NCBI GenBank assembly: GCA_022821495.1
Contig: JAJEDN010000056.1
Span: 41,628 to 105,627 of the forward strand
Direction of reading: 5' to 3'
Length of the DNA stretch: 64,000 nucleotides
Origin: Candidatus Poribacteria bacterium
GTDB lineage: Bacteria > Poribacteria > WGA-4E > WGA-3G
Part shown: piece by piece, positions 35,399 through 45,186 of the stretch
How positions within the stretch are numbered: the stretch's first letter is position 1
Layout of the letters: each line of letters begins with the position of its first letter
Position numbers and translations under genes: made by a program
Notes under the pieces: generated by a model
Told to the model about the DNA's origin: nothing
The model's input: only the letters and a program-made list of their open reading frames with translations
Databases searched by the model: none

Positions 35399-37025
35399 TT
35401 CCATGTTCCTCTACAGAAATTTTTGCGATAAAAGCGTTGATGCTCCCTTTTTCACTCCAACGGCTTCCAGTAGCACACAATTTAAAGCGTTGCCCTTGCG
35501 CAAAACGGAGGGTGATTTGTTCCGTATCGCCGGGATCTATGTACCATACTGTGGCAAGTGCATCAAGTGCTTTCACATACTCAGCACCTTGCTGACTATT
35601 CCATACTTCGGCATCAATGCCGTCAGGTGCTTTTTCTGTCGGGAGTTCTCTGTCGCCATCAAACAGATGGAACTTCCCCTTTGCATCGTCCCCACCCACT
35701 TGGATATTGATAGTGAGCGTACCACCGTCTTCAAAGGCTGTGGTATCAATCACGAAAACAGTGTAATTTTGATGCGCCACCATTGGGGTGCGAAACGTGT
35801 TCAATATCTCCAGAGAGGGCTGCTCTCTTCTCAGGATAAGATTCCCCAATCCCGGCTGTTTTCCCGCCAAGGAATCCTTGAGAAATGTAAAGTAATACGC
35901 ATACGCTCGGAGGCCTCTACGCCTACTGTCGACACCGAGATCATTGACAGGTTGCCTGCCCATTAATTCGAGAGTTGGTGAGAGAACGAAACAATCTCCT
36001 GGGGAAGCTTTCTTTGAGCCGGTTTTCCACCCCTTTTTGATGGCTTCTGCCAACGGATGTGTTGTATCAAATATCTTAGATTTGTGTTCGCACCTTTTAG
36101 CAATCGATGCCTGTAAACTCGACTTTTTTCCTAATGCGGCAGTTGTTACCCAAGTATTAATGAAGTTTTCGTTCAAAAATTCAATATTTTTTTCGTCAGA
36201 GAGGACACCTGCCCTCAGACCTTTACCGCTCCCTCAGCACGCCTCGTCTGCAAGCGGTCCGTTTACGGCGATCGCATGAATGGGTTTCTGCTGTGCCTGT
36301 GCAATCTCCAACGCATTTTCGAGCGGGACCCAGTTAATCTGCTGCGATTTGTAGAAACAGCATGCTAATTTGTGTTCTGCTTCTTCTTCGGTGATAGCTT
36401 CCGTGAATTTTAAGGCTTGCACGCCTGTTTGTGTTCCAGAACGGAGTTCCATTTGTGGGCAATAGCCAGCAGCGGTAATTACAATGCCTGGGTCCCATCC
36501 ATCTTCTGTCGTTTCCCAGTTGACATCAAAGTTCAGTATGCCTTCAGGAACGCGTAGCTGGAAAAAGGCTACGGTTTCTTGGCTCCGGTCAATAGTGAGG
36601 TGCCCTGCCAACTGTGCGGGTGTGAACCAACCGTCTTGTATGGCAAATTCTGCATGGACACGAAACATAATGTCGGCGAATTGATCGTTGTAAGCGCGCA
36701 GGCATGCCCATTTACCACAGGAATCGCCTCCATCGTTCCGCATGTCCAAAGATGGATTGTGGGAAAGTTGCTGGAGCAACGCGAGGACACCCTGTTTTTC
36801 TACCTCCCAACACTCACCAACAGAGATGGATCCATTAGGAAGAAAGGCACGGAAAACGGAGGTAGGATACCGCTTTTCTGGTTCAGCGACTTGCAGATTC
36901 GCCAGAGCATCCCACCTCTCATGGAAGTTGCTTGAAGTATACGCAATCGGCGCAATAAAACCTTTGACGGACACCTTCATCTCACTGTCAAGATTGAGTG
37001 TGATTTGGTCTGGTAAAGTTTTCAT
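35367..37025 (-). CDS. Putative selenoprotein SP1 (first of the array; one beta-domain)
   Basis: First transcribed copy, 552 aa if the TGA at 36234-36236 is Sec264. Family layout: a unique N-domain (1 to about 215; GFIAPIAYTSSNFHERWDAL, WACLRAYNDQFADIMFRVHAEF, TPAQLAGHLTIDR); a helix-strand lead (NWVPLENALEIAQAQQKPIHAIAVNG) into PLADEAC-U-GSGKGLRA; a thioredoxin-like remainder (FLNENFINTW, GDCFVLSPTLELMG); and a beta-domain to the end (NAFIAKISVEE). There is no signal peptide, so it is probably cytoplasmic. Vicinal Cys-Sec-Gly recalls the GCUG redox tail of mammalian thioredoxin reductase. The gene follows guaB by 3 bp, so array and guaB are likely one operon. The function is unknown; a thiol or peroxide redox role is inferred. 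Confidence 0.83.
36201..36216 (-). promoter_or_regulatory. SECIS-like hairpin, SP1
   Basis: Stem GAGGG / UCCUC with loop CAGGUG, 17 nt after the UGA, inside the usual bacterial UGA-to-loop window of about 16-37 nt. Confidence 0.5.
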
Positions 37026-37028
37026 TTT

Positions 37029-38528
37029 TTACCCATCCTGCGTCGTTCTTGGAATAATATCGTGAACACCGCCTTCACGGATACTTGCCGAAGAGACTAA
37101 CACGAATCTCGCTTTTTGACGAAATTCCGGCAGCGATATCGCCCCACAATTACACATGAGCGATCGGATTTTTGCGAGGGTCGTTTTCAAATTATCGTTC
37201 ATCTTTCCGGCATAAGGCACGTAGGCATCAGCACCCTCCTCGAACAATAATTCTGAGCCGCCGCCTTCGTGGTAGCGTTGCCAATTAGCAGCTCGCTTTG
37301 TGCCTTCGCCCCAATATTCTTTCACGGTATTCATACCCAATTTTCTCAACTTACTCGGACTCTCATCAAACCTTGCAAAGTATCTGCCCATCATCACGAA
37401 ATCAGCACCCATGGCAAGTGCTAAACCGATATGATAATCTTGGAAGATACCGCCATCTGAACAAATAGGCACGTAAACACCGGTATCCTTCAAATACTGA
37501 TCCCTTTGCCGAGTAACTTCAATGACAGCAGTCGCTTGTCCACAACCGATACCTTTCTGTTCCCTCGTTATACAGATAGCGCCGCCACCGATACCTACTT
37601 TTACAAAATCAGCACCGGCTTCCACCAAGTACATAAAAGCGTCCCCATGAACGACGTTCCCGCCCCCTACTTTTACTGTCCCATCGTACGTATCTTTAAT
37701 AAATCGAATCGTGTCTGATTGCCATTCGGTATACCCTTCGGAAGAATCAACGCAAAGAACATCGACACCTGCTGCGACTAAGGCAGGTACTCTTTCCTTG
37801 TAATCTCTTGTATTAATTCCAGCACCGACGACAAGTCTTTTCTGCGAGTCTACGGATTCAAGCGGATTTTTCTTATGGTCATCGTAATCTTTTCGGAAGA
37901 CCAAATGTATGAGTTTACGATTTTCGTCGACAACTGGTAGACAATTTATCTTGTGCTCCCAAATAAGGTCGTTGGCAGCTTCAATCGCAATTCCTTTTTC
38001 CCCTACAATCAACTGCGAAAATGGGGTCATCAATTCGCCGACTTTAGTGTTTAAATCTACTCGACTCAATCTATAATCTTTATCTGTTATGAGTCCGAGC
38101 AGCTCACCTGAAGGCGAACCATCTTCGGTTATCGGAATCGTCGAGTGTCCTGTCTCTTCGGTGAGCTTCACGACATCTGCTATCGTGCTATCACACTTTA
38201 AATTTGAGTCGCTGACGACAAACCCTGCTTTATGGCTTTTAACTGTCCGTACCATTGCTGCCTGTTCTTCAATACTTTGAGACCCATAAACAAAGGAAAT
38301 CCCGCCCTGCCTCGCCAGTGCGATTGCCAGATTATGATCCGAAACAGCCTGCATGATTGCTGAAGCAAACGGGATATTCACTTCCAGAGAGGCTTGCTGC
38401 CCTACTTTAAACTTCACAAGAGGTGTTCTCAGGATAACGTTTTCAGGGATACAACCCTTCGTCGTTAAGTTCGGTAAAAGCAAATATTCACTGAAAGTCC
38501 GGCTTGCTTCAGGAAAAAAATGAGCCAT
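37029..38528 (-). CDS. guaB: IMP dehydrogenase
   Basis: A 499-aa TIM-barrel enzyme that oxidises IMP to XMP for GMP synthesis. Between barrel strands, residues about 95-220 form two CBS motifs ([36 protein letters not shown]). The active-site loop reads [14 protein letters not shown] with the catalytic Cys, followed by [38 protein letters not shown] is the phosphate-binding region, and the flap has [14 protein letters not shown]. The VGIGGGA variant and IGCG are typical of one clade rather than a defect. GMP reductase is less likely because CBS domains are present. An excellent AGGAGG precedes the ATG. It probably heads the operon that includes SP1-SP7. Confidence 0.9.
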   Translation of the reverse strand: MAHFFPEASRTFSEYLLLPNLTTKGCIPENVILRTPLVKFKVGQQASLEVNIPFASAIMQAVSDHNLAIALARQGGISFVYGSQSIEEQAAMVRTVKSHKAGFVVSDSNLKCDSTIADVVKLTEETGHSTIPITEDGSPSGELLGLITDKDYRLSRVDLNTKVGELMTPFSQLIVGEKGIAIEAANDLIWEHKINCLPVVDENRKLIHLVFRKDYDDHKKNPLESVDSQKRLVVGAGINTRDYKERVPALVAAGVDVLCVDSSEGYTEWQSDTIRFIKDTYDGTVKVGGGNVVHGDAFMYLVEAGADFVKVGIGGGAICITREQKGIGCGQATAVIEVTRQRDQYLKDTGVYVPICSDGGIFQDYHIGLALAMGADFVMMGRYFARFDESPSKLRKLGMNTVKEYWGEGTKRAANWQRYHEGGGSELLFEEGADAYVPYAGKMNDNLKTTLAKIRSLMCNCGAISLPEFRQKARFVLVSSASIREGGVHDIIPRTTQDG

Positions 38529-38677
38529 TGTTCAATCCTCCTGCCAAAACAAAATAGCAATCCTATAAAGTATCTTTTCCGGCATACTAAAGTTTGGATG
38601 ATTTTAAGATAAAAGCAGGCACTGTTATGGTTAACTCAAAAGTGCCTGCTTTGTTCAGATTTTTGTTTTCGATATGT

Positions 38678-39706
38678 TCAGACCTGAATTTCGTCAAGGC
38701 TCTGGGCGGTCATCGCTTGCTCTAAGAGCGTATCAAGGTGCGAGAGACTGTCAATAGCGGTGATCCGATCGGTGAGTGTTTCAGGGACGTTCTGAAATCG
38801 GATTCGTAGAAGTTGTAAGATTGATGCTTGTTTGCCTTCCACGATGCCTTCCACTTTGCCTTGTTCTATCAGGAGCTCAGCCGCTGTTTGTGCCATGATT
38901 GCCACCTCACTTTCGTCACTACTATGCCGTTTGACCAACTCTATTAACTCTTCACGCTCGCCAGCTGATCGACGATGCAGAATCAACTGGATAAAATACA
39001 GAAGTGCTTGACGAACTTGCGATACCTGCGCTTCATCAAGACGACCTAATTCCGATACCGCTGCTACTAACGCCTCACTTATCACAGATTTCTCTGCGCT
39101 CTCCTTTTGAAGAACACTTAGCAACCATCCTAATGGATGCCCTTGCTTCGTCAACATCTCTTGATCTATCGCCTTTACCCCTAAAAATAGGGTGTCAAAT
39201 GTCGGCACGAACCGCGCAAGGACTTCGGGGACCTCCATTATTGCCGTCAGTGATAACGGAGAAGTCCACTGTCGATCCCCCGTGTAAAATACTATCGGTA
39301 AGATTGGATCCAAACGCCGCTTCGACGCAGTCTCCGATTGCCACGCCCGCCACTGCTCTTGCCATATCTCCATCATATAAGACAATAACCGAAATCCCAT
39401 CGTCGGATCTACCGTCGATTGATGCTCAATGAGAATATAGATCAGGAGTTCCTCGTTATCAGGTGTCTCTTGAAACGGCACCCGCAGTAGCACATCCGAC
39501 TCCCGCTCCCGCAACGTATCGGAGATAAAACTTCGGTTCTGCTGTGCCCCTCTGCTGAAATCAAGCAAGGCTACCAGTTCAGGTGCGATGATTTCCACTA
39601 ATCCACGCACATACTCTGGGTCTTGGAGCAACCGTCTGATACTTCGGTCAGAGAAATGTTCTATCACAATATCAGAAGGTTCAAGAGGTTTCGGGGCTTT
39701 TGACAT
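38678..39706 (-). CDS. Rpn family / PD-(D/E)XK nuclease-like (transposase_31) protein
   Basis: A 342-aa protein of the Rpn (recombination-promoting nuclease, formerly transposase_31) group. It shows HFSDRSIRRLLQDPEYVRGLVEIIAPELVALLDF at the start, ESDVLLRVPF and YILIEHQSTVDPTMGFRLLSYMMEIWQ with the nuclease-core acids and EHQ motif, and PILPIVFYTGDRQW. The C-terminal half has the usual helical tail with QGKVEGIVEGKQASILQLLRIRF. These proteins are DNA endonucleases of unclear purpose and are often present in several copies. ATG 39706 (MSKAPKP) or 39712 could be the start. It stands between guaB and leuD without coupling to either. Confidence 0.8.
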   Translation of the reverse strand: MSKAPKPLEPSDIVIEHFSDRSIRRLLQDPEYVRGLVEIIAPELVALLDFSRGAQQNRSFISDTLRERESDVLLRVPFQETPDNEELLIYILIEHQSTVDPTMGFRLLSYMMEIWQEQWRAWQSETASKRRLDPILPIVFYTGDRQWTSPLSLTAIMEVPEVLARFVPTFDTLFLGVKAIDQEMLTKQGHPLGWLLSVLQKESAEKSVISEALVAAVSELGRLDEAQVSQVRQALLYFIQLILHRRSAGEREELIELVKRHSSDESEVAIMAQTAAELLIEQGKVEGIVEGKQASILQLLRIRFQNVPETLTDRITAIDSLSHLDTLLEQAMTAQSLDEIQV

Positions 39707-39846
39707 AGGCACCTAAATTCTCAATCCATTCAGACTGAGGATGAGATTTGAAGGATAGTATAGCATCAATGCTCCGAGAAATCAAGTTGTTTTCACGGGA
39801 GCAGCACCATTCAATTTTCGGTTTTACGATGGACAGAGCACTAAAA

Positions 39847-40428
39847 CTATCGATTTTCATAAGCAGCGATATCCGCTTCATATTGCAAGGTCCAACCGAT
39901 TTCATCGAGTCCGTTCAATAAGCAGTACTTCTCAAAATCGCCGATGTCAAAAGTGTACGCGGTGCCGTCAGAACAGATGACCGATTGCGCCTCTAAGTCT
40001 ATCATCAACTGGTAGCCCTCGGTATTCTGCGCGGCTTGGCTGAGCGAGGTGATAACGTCTGCAGGCAGGGCAATCGGGAGAATCCCGTTCTTATAGCAAT
40101 TGTTACGGAAGATGTCTGCAAACGAGGGCGCGAGGATTGCTTTGAAGCCGTACTGCTGAAGTGCCCACGGCGCATGCTCACGCGAACTACCACAGCCAAA
40201 ATTCACGCCAGCGATAAGAATACTCGCGCCTGCATAGCGTGGATGATTCAGCACGAATTCTGGGTTCGGATCGCCGTTCTCAAGGTAACGCCAGTCGTTA
40301 AAGAGAAATTCACCGAAGCCTGTCCGTTCAATCCGTTTCAAGAATTGCTTCGGGATAATCTGGTCGGTGTCAACATTAATCCGGTCGAGCGGGACAACAA
40401 ATCCAACGTGTTCTTTAAATGCTTCCAT
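39847..40428 (-). CDS. leuD: 3-isopropylmalate dehydratase small subunit
   Basis: A 193-aa swivel domain of isopropylmalate isomerase in leucine synthesis. Signatures are [33 protein letters not shown] and [20 protein letters not shown]. It forms the enzyme with the LeuC subunit encoded just upstream (41954-40551). The 122-bp gap between them holds a purine/pyrimidine-rich tract of CTTCCA-like units rather than a gene. Confidence 0.96.
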   Translation of the reverse strand: MEAFKEHVGFVVPLDRINVDTDQIIPKQFLKRIERTGFGEFLFNDWRYLENGDPNPEFVLNHPRYAGASILIAGVNFGCGSSREHAPWALQQYGFKAILAPSFADIFRNNCYKNGILPIALPADVITSLSQAAQNTEGYQLMIDLEAQSVICSDGTAYTFDIGDFEKYCLLNGLDEIGWTLQYEADIAAYENR

Positions 40429-40431
40429 ATT

Positions 40432-40550
40432 TTTCTATTTCCTTCTTATGTTGGAGATGGAAGGACTTGGTTAGAAGGGAGGAAGGATGGATACCCAATC
40501 TTCCAGCCTTCCGTTCTTCCATTCCAATATCTTCCAGTCTTCCACGCTTC
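40432..40550. repeat. TCTTCCA/GGAAGG-rich tract between leuC and leuD
   Basis: Repeated CTTCC words on one side (TCTTCCAGCCTTCC, TCTTCCATTCC, TCTTCCAGTCTTCC) face GGAAGG words on the other (GGAAGGACTTGG, GGAGGAAGGATGG), so the spacer can fold on itself. It interrupts a pair that is often tightly coupled. Confidence 0.6.
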
Positions 40551-41954
40551 CTACTGAAAGTTTCTAATGTCTACAAAGTGCCCCGTAACCGCCGTTGCAG
40601 CCGCCATCTGTGGACTGACAAGGTGCGTACGTCCACCTTTGCCTTGTCGACCTTCAAAATTCCGGTTCGATGTGCTGGCACAACGTTGACCCGGCATCAA
40701 AGTATCAGGGTTCATACCGAGGCACATACTACACCCGGCTTCGCGCCACTCAAAACCTGCGGCACGGAAAATCTCATCAAGCCCTTCCGCCTCCGCTTGA
40801 CGTTTAACCGCCTGCGAACCCGGAACGACCATTGCACTAACGCTCTCGGCGACTTTCCTACCCTTCGCAACTTCCGCAGCAGCCCGTAAATCGCTGATGC
40901 GGGAGTTGGTGCAGCTACCAATGAAAACCCTATCTACAGGAATATCTGTTATCGGCGTGCCGGGTTGGAGGTCCATATATTCCAAGGCGTGTTCAGTGGC
41001 TGTCTTCTCGTCAGCCGTCGCCATATCTGTGGGATCAGGGATGCGTCCTGTGACATCGGTCACCATACCCGGGTTTGTGCCCCATGTTACCTGCGGTGCG
41101 ATGTCTGCCGCGTTGAGTTGTAGGGTTCGGTCGTAAGTCGCGCCTTCGTCAGTCGGAAGTTGTTTCCAACGTTCGACCGCTGCATCAAAATCTTCACCTT
41201 TCGGTGCGAAACGTTTGCCAGCGATGTATTGGTATGTAGCGTCGTCAGGCGCAATCATACCGGCACGCGCACCCGCTTCAATCGACATATTACAGACAGT
41301 CATCCGTTCCTCAATACTGAGGGCGCGGATGGCAGAACCTGTATATTCGACCACGGCACCGTTGCCGCCGTCAATACCGATATGCCCGATAATAGCAAGG
41401 ATAATATCTTTCGCAGTTACGCCGTAAGGGAGCGTGCCATCAATCCGAATCTCAAAGGTTTCCGATTTCTGTTGCAAGAGGCATTGCGTAGCGAGGACAT
41501 GCTCAATCTCGCTCGTGCCGATGCCGAAAGCGAGTGCACCCAACGCTCCGTGCGTTGAGGTATGGCTATCACCACAGACAATGGTTGTACCGGGCTGCGT
41601 GATACCGAGTTCGGGTCCGATCACATGCACGATGCCTTGTTCGGGACTATCGATGTCGTAGAGCGGGATGTCAAACTCAGCACAGTTTTGTGACAGCGTC
41701 TCCATCTGTTTCGCGGCAATCAGGTCAGTAATTGGTAGCGATCTATCCGTCGTCGGGACGTTGTGATCCATCGTCGCGAACGTCAGATCTGGACGGCGTA
41801 CCTTTCGGTTATTGAGTCTTAATCCCTCAAACGCTTGTGGGGATGTGACTTCATGAACGAGGTGCGTGTCAATATAGAGAATCGGCACCTCATCCGCGGA
41901 AGCGCGCACCAAATGCGCCTCCCATATCTTTTCGTACATTGTTTGTGTTTTCAT
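40551..41954 (-). CDS. leuC: 3-isopropylmalate dehydratase large subunit
   Basis: A 467-aa aconitase-fold 4Fe-4S dehydratase converting 2- to 3-isopropylmalate. The three cluster cysteines lie in [18 protein letters not shown] and [13 protein letters not shown], and [24 protein letters not shown] is the family's long signature. ATG 41954 ([15 protein letters not shown]) aligns with known LeuC starts and has GGAAG upstream; the longer TTG start at 41972 is less likely. It lies with leuD, a branched-chain amino-acid type binding protein and, further on, leuS. Confidence 0.96.
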   Translation of the reverse strand: MKTQTMYEKIWEAHLVRASADEVPILYIDTHLVHEVTSPQAFEGLRLNNRKVRRPDLTFATMDHNVPTTDRSLPITDLIAAKQMETLSQNCAEFDIPLYDIDSPEQGIVHVIGPELGITQPGTTIVCGDSHTSTHGALGALAFGIGTSEIEHVLATQCLLQQKSETFEIRIDGTLPYGVTAKDIILAIIGHIGIDGGNGAVVEYTGSAIRALSIEERMTVCNMSIEAGARAGMIAPDDATYQYIAGKRFAPKGEDFDAAVERWKQLPTDEGATYDRTLQLNAADIAPQVTWGTNPGMVTDVTGRIPDPTDMATADEKTATEHALEYMDLQPGTPITDIPVDRVFIGSCTNSRISDLRAAAEVAKGRKVAESVSAMVVPGSQAVKRQAEAEGLDEIFRAAGFEWREAGCSMCLGMNPDTLMPGQRCASTSNRNFEGRQGKGGRTHLVSPQMAAATAVTGHFVDIRNFQ

Positions 41955-42032
41955 GTTTTTATACGCTTCCAATAAAATTAGACTTGTAGATTTCCAAAAC
42001 TTATAACGCCAAGGCTGCTGACGAGTTATCCG

Positions 42033-43178
42033 CTACTCAAACGGTTGCAACATGCCGTCTTTTACGATCAATGCCTTCTGTTCATAAATAGCGTCCCCAT
42101 CCGCATTAAAAGAGAACTTGCCAAAAACTGTGTCAAGGTTGCTAATATTCGCCAGAGCATCTCGGATTGAAATCGCATCGGTTGCTTGAGCATTCTTAAT
42201 CGCCTCTGCTAAAATGTAGACAGAGGTATACGATGCTGTAGCAAAGACATTTGGTGTCATGCCATAGGTCATATTGTAATTCTGAACAAATGCTTGATTT
42301 CCGGGTGTGTCATCCGTGCTAAGCCAACCGATAAAGGTTATCGCGCCTTCGGCGGCAGCACCTGCGGCTTCGACCTCAACATCGGTGAGTGAACTCACAA
42401 TAAACGGAACGGATATGCCCAGTTGGCGGGCTTGAATCAAGATTCCCGGTTTTTCAGGTGGCAACGCCGAGACAAAGATAGCATCGGGCTCCAACGCCTT
42501 AATCCGAGTTAATTGCGCGGAGAAGTCGGTATCGCCACTTCGGAAGGATTCTGTAGCGAGTACTTCAATGCCCCTCGCAGTGAATGCTTCTTGCAATGCC
42601 GCGTCTCGATCTGTAGAAAAGCCATCAATTTCATCATACATCGTAGCCACCCGTTGGTAGCCCAGTTTAGCGTACGTTACCTCTATACCTTTAGGAACCA
42701 CAACGTCTGTCGTGAGCGGGATCCGAAAGACGAAATCACCGATTGCACTAAGGCCACGTTCCCCCGATGTAGGGCTAATCGCTACAACCCGGTTTTCTTG
42801 TGCGACTGGAAAAGCCACTTTGGTTGCACTTGAGGATGCAGGACCGAGAATAACGGATACGCCATCGGTGTGAATTAGTTTGTTGAAGGCATCCACCGCT
42901 CCCTGTTCGGTGCTGGTGTCATCCTCAATGATGAATTTGAACTTGGTAGCGGTAGGTTGTGCATTAATTTCATTGAGAGCGAGCTCAAGCCCGTGTTTCA
43001 TGAGTCCGCCCGCAGTAGCCAGGTGCCCTGTCAGGGGTAAAACAACGCCGATAGAAATTTCGCCACTCTTATCTTCTGTTTCAGGTGTGGTAGGTTGCGT
43101 AATATGAGATATCCGCTCACAGGCAGAGAACCCTACGATCAAGGTGGCAATCGCCACGATAAACATAAATAATTTCAC
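42033..43178 (-). CDS. Branched-chain amino-acid type ABC transporter substrate-binding lipoprotein
   Basis: A 381-aa periplasmic binding protein of the LivJ/ANF-receptor (Peripla_BP_6) family. A lipobox (TLIVGFSACERI, Cys about 20) anchors it. Core motifs are SIGVVLPLTGHLATAGG, VILGPASSSATKVAFPVAQE, VVAISPTSGERGL and RVATMYDEIDGF. It would bind a small amino acid or amide such as leucine, or a short-chain relative. No permease or ATPase genes of the system are adjacent, so it is an orphan binding component. Its placement by leuCD suggests but does not prove a branched-chain substrate. Confidence 0.88.
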   Translation of the reverse strand: MKLFMFIVAIATLIVGFSACERISHITQPTTPETEDKSGEISIGVVLPLTGHLATAGGLMKHGLELALNEINAQPTATKFKFIIEDDTSTEQGAVDAFNKLIHTDGVSVILGPASSSATKVAFPVAQENRVVAISPTSGERGLSAIGDFVFRIPLTTDVVVPKGIEVTYAKLGYQRVATMYDEIDGFSTDRDAALQEAFTARGIEVLATESFRSGDTDFSAQLTRIKALEPDAIFVSALPPEKPGILIQARQLGISVPFIVSSLTDVEVEAAGAAAEGAITFIGWLSTDDTPGNQAFVQNYNMTYGMTPNVFATASYTSVYILAEAIKNAQATDAISIRDALANISNLDTVFGKFSFNADGDAIYEQKALIVKDGMLQPFE

Positions 43179-43345
43179 TTCAATTTGTTCCTTTCTTTTT
43201 CGAGTTTTCAGTCCTCAGTTATCAGTTTTCGGTTAAGAAATACTTTTGTAACAATCTTCCTAAACTCGGAGTACTCCAGGAAATGGTGAATTGTTACAGA
43301 GTCCTCTTTAACTAATAACTGATAACTAACAACTAATAACTATTA

Positions 43346-45175
43346 TCAAACCCGCATGACAACGGGGAAAATAAGCGGGGTTCGCTGCATCTGTTTCGAG
43401 AAAAATCGGCGGAGCGCGCTTCGGACTTCATCTTGGACAGTCTCCGTTTCCTGTTTCTGTTCATCGCTCAGGTTTTCAATAACGCGCCGCGTAATCTCTT
43501 TCGCTGCTTCTATGAGCTCTTCCGACTTGTCCATATAGACAAACCCACGCGAAATAATCTCTATCTCTCCAGCGTTCAATCCTGTTTGGGAATGGCTATC
43601 GGTTTCCGTCGGCTGTTGGCTTTCAGGCAAAAGGTCTTCTGTTGAAAGTACACCGTCTTGCTGATAGAGACCGACCGCTGATGGCTGCTCGCTATCTTGT
43701 TGACTACCATCACCTGTATCGCTATGCAGGACGATAATCGGGATGACGATGCCGTCTTCTGAAAGTTGGATGCGGTCCCGGAGAACAATATCCTCAAGTT
43801 CAATTTCGGGTTTGCCGTCAACAAGCACACGTCCAGAACGTCCCTCGCGTCCAAAAACTTCGCACGTATCAGGCGTCAGATGAATCAGTTCGCCATCTTC
43901 AGCGACTGTGATGTTTTCATTGGGGATGCCGACGGATTCGGCGAGTTCCGCGTGTCGCACAAGGTTCTGATATTCACCGTGCATCGGCATAAAAAACTTC
44001 GGTTGTAAGAGATTCATCATTAATTTCAGGTCTTCACTTGACCCGTGTCCTGAAACGTGGACATCAGCATTGCGTTCATGGTATATCTTCGCGCCACGTC
44101 TGAGGAGATGGTTCACCACATTCCCGATAGCTTTTTCGTTACCCGGAATAATTCGTGCAGAAATGACAACAGTGTCGCCCGGTTCCACCTTTAAGAACGG
44201 GTGGTTATCGAGTGCCATCAATGACAGAGCCGAACGCGGTTCGCCTTGGCTGCCGGTGCTTAAAATCATAACTTCATGTGATTTGAACAGAGCCGCGTCC
44301 CGGGCATCAATAAGATAGTCCGGGTTCACATGAAGGTAACCGAGTTCCGAAGCGGTACGCACATTGTTCAGGAGTGAGCGTCCACTGACTGCAATAAGTC
44401 GCCGATGTATATTCGCCAGATCAATGAATTGTTGGATACGGTGTAGACTCGAAGAAAAAGTGCAGAGAAATAGTTTTTGTTCAGTACTCTGAAAGATGTG
44501 GTCTATCGCCCCATAGATACTCCGTTCGGAAGGTGTTTGCCCCGGACGTTCTGCGTTTGTGCTATCGGAGACGAGCATTAGCACGCCTTCCGAACCTAAA
44601 CGCGCCAGCGTCTGAAGGTCGCTCAGTTTGCCATCAACAGGGGTCATGTCAAACTTGAAATCGCCGGTATGGACAATAATGCCGACTGGTGTGCGGAGCG
44701 CAATTGCTACGGAATCTGGAATGCTGTGCGTAACATGGATGAACTCGGCGGAGAAAGCCCCCAATTCAACCGTGTCACCCGGAGCGATTGTGTTAAGTCG
44801 CGCCTTACCGAGTACACCGTATTCACGCAATCGCCCACTCGCAATCGCAAGCGTCAGCTGCGTACCGTAGACGGGTACATCCAATTGTCGCAGGATATAA
44901 GCCAAAGCACCGATATGGTCTTCGTGTCCATGCGTTAGGAGGATCCCGCGAATCTTCTCTTTTCGTTCAATTAAATAGTGGATATCTGGGAAGATCAGAT
45001 CAACGCCGGGCATATCCGCATTCGGCAGCATGAAACCGGTATCAATGACGATCAGGTCATTCTCGGTTTCGTAGACCATTATGTTAAGCCCGAATTCGCC
45101 TAAGCCGCCCAAAGGTATGATCGAAACGCTTCCGTTCGTTGTCTCTTCATTATTAGCAAGTGTAAAATCTGTCAT
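43346..45175 (-). CDS. rnj: Ribonuclease J
   Basis: A 609-aa beta-lactamase/beta-CASP metalloribonuclease. Zinc ligands appear in LLTHGHEDHIGA (HxHxDH), HVTHSIPDS and VHTGDFKFD. The CASP part includes FLCTFSSSLHRIQQ, ILSTGSQGEPRSAL and HVSGHGSSEDLKLM. Between about residues 490 and 560 an acidic, Gln/Ser-rich linker (GDGSQQDSEQPS) precedes the C-terminal domain, longer than usual. The enzyme matures and degrades RNA with 5'-exo and endo activity. ATG 45175 is taken; a TTG at 45196 would overlap the previous gene. Confidence 0.93.
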   Translation of the reverse strand: MTDFTLANNEETTNGSVSIIPLGGLGEFGLNIMVYETENDLIVIDTGFMLPNADMPGVDLIFPDIHYLIERKEKIRGILLTHGHEDHIGALAYILRQLDVPVYGTQLTLAIASGRLREYGVLGKARLNTIAPGDTVELGAFSAEFIHVTHSIPDSVAIALRTPVGIIVHTGDFKFDMTPVDGKLSDLQTLARLGSEGVLMLVSDSTNAERPGQTPSERSIYGAIDHIFQSTEQKLFLCTFSSSLHRIQQFIDLANIHRRLIAVSGRSLLNNVRTASELGYLHVNPDYLIDARDAALFKSHEVMILSTGSQGEPRSALSLMALDNHPFLKVEPGDTVVISARIIPGNEKAIGNVVNHLLRRGAKIYHERNADVHVSGHGSSEDLKLMMNLLQPKFFMPMHGEYQNLVRHAELAESVGIPNENITVAEDGELIHLTPDTCEVFGREGRSGRVLVDGKPEIELEDIVLRDRIQLSEDGIVIPIIVLHSDTGDGSQQDSEQPSAVGLYQQDGVLSTEDLLPESQQPTETDSHSQTGLNAGEIEIISRGFVYMDKSEELIEAAKEITRRVIENLSDEQKQETETVQDEVRSALRRFFSKQMQRTPLIFPVVMRV

Positions 45176-45186
45176 AAAATATTTAT

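Noticed and set aside
24858-37025. Fourteen separate genes of two alternating families, or seven pseudogenes with nonsense mutations
   Set aside because: The stop is TGA at the same aligned site in all seven copies, with kept frame and conserved residues on both sides. Independent nonsense mutations or separate genes would not give this.
24858-37025. A variant genetic code in which TGA means Trp or Gly
   Set aside because: Many genes here end normally at TGA (idi, crtW, the PQQ gene), and conserved Trp residues are encoded by TGG.
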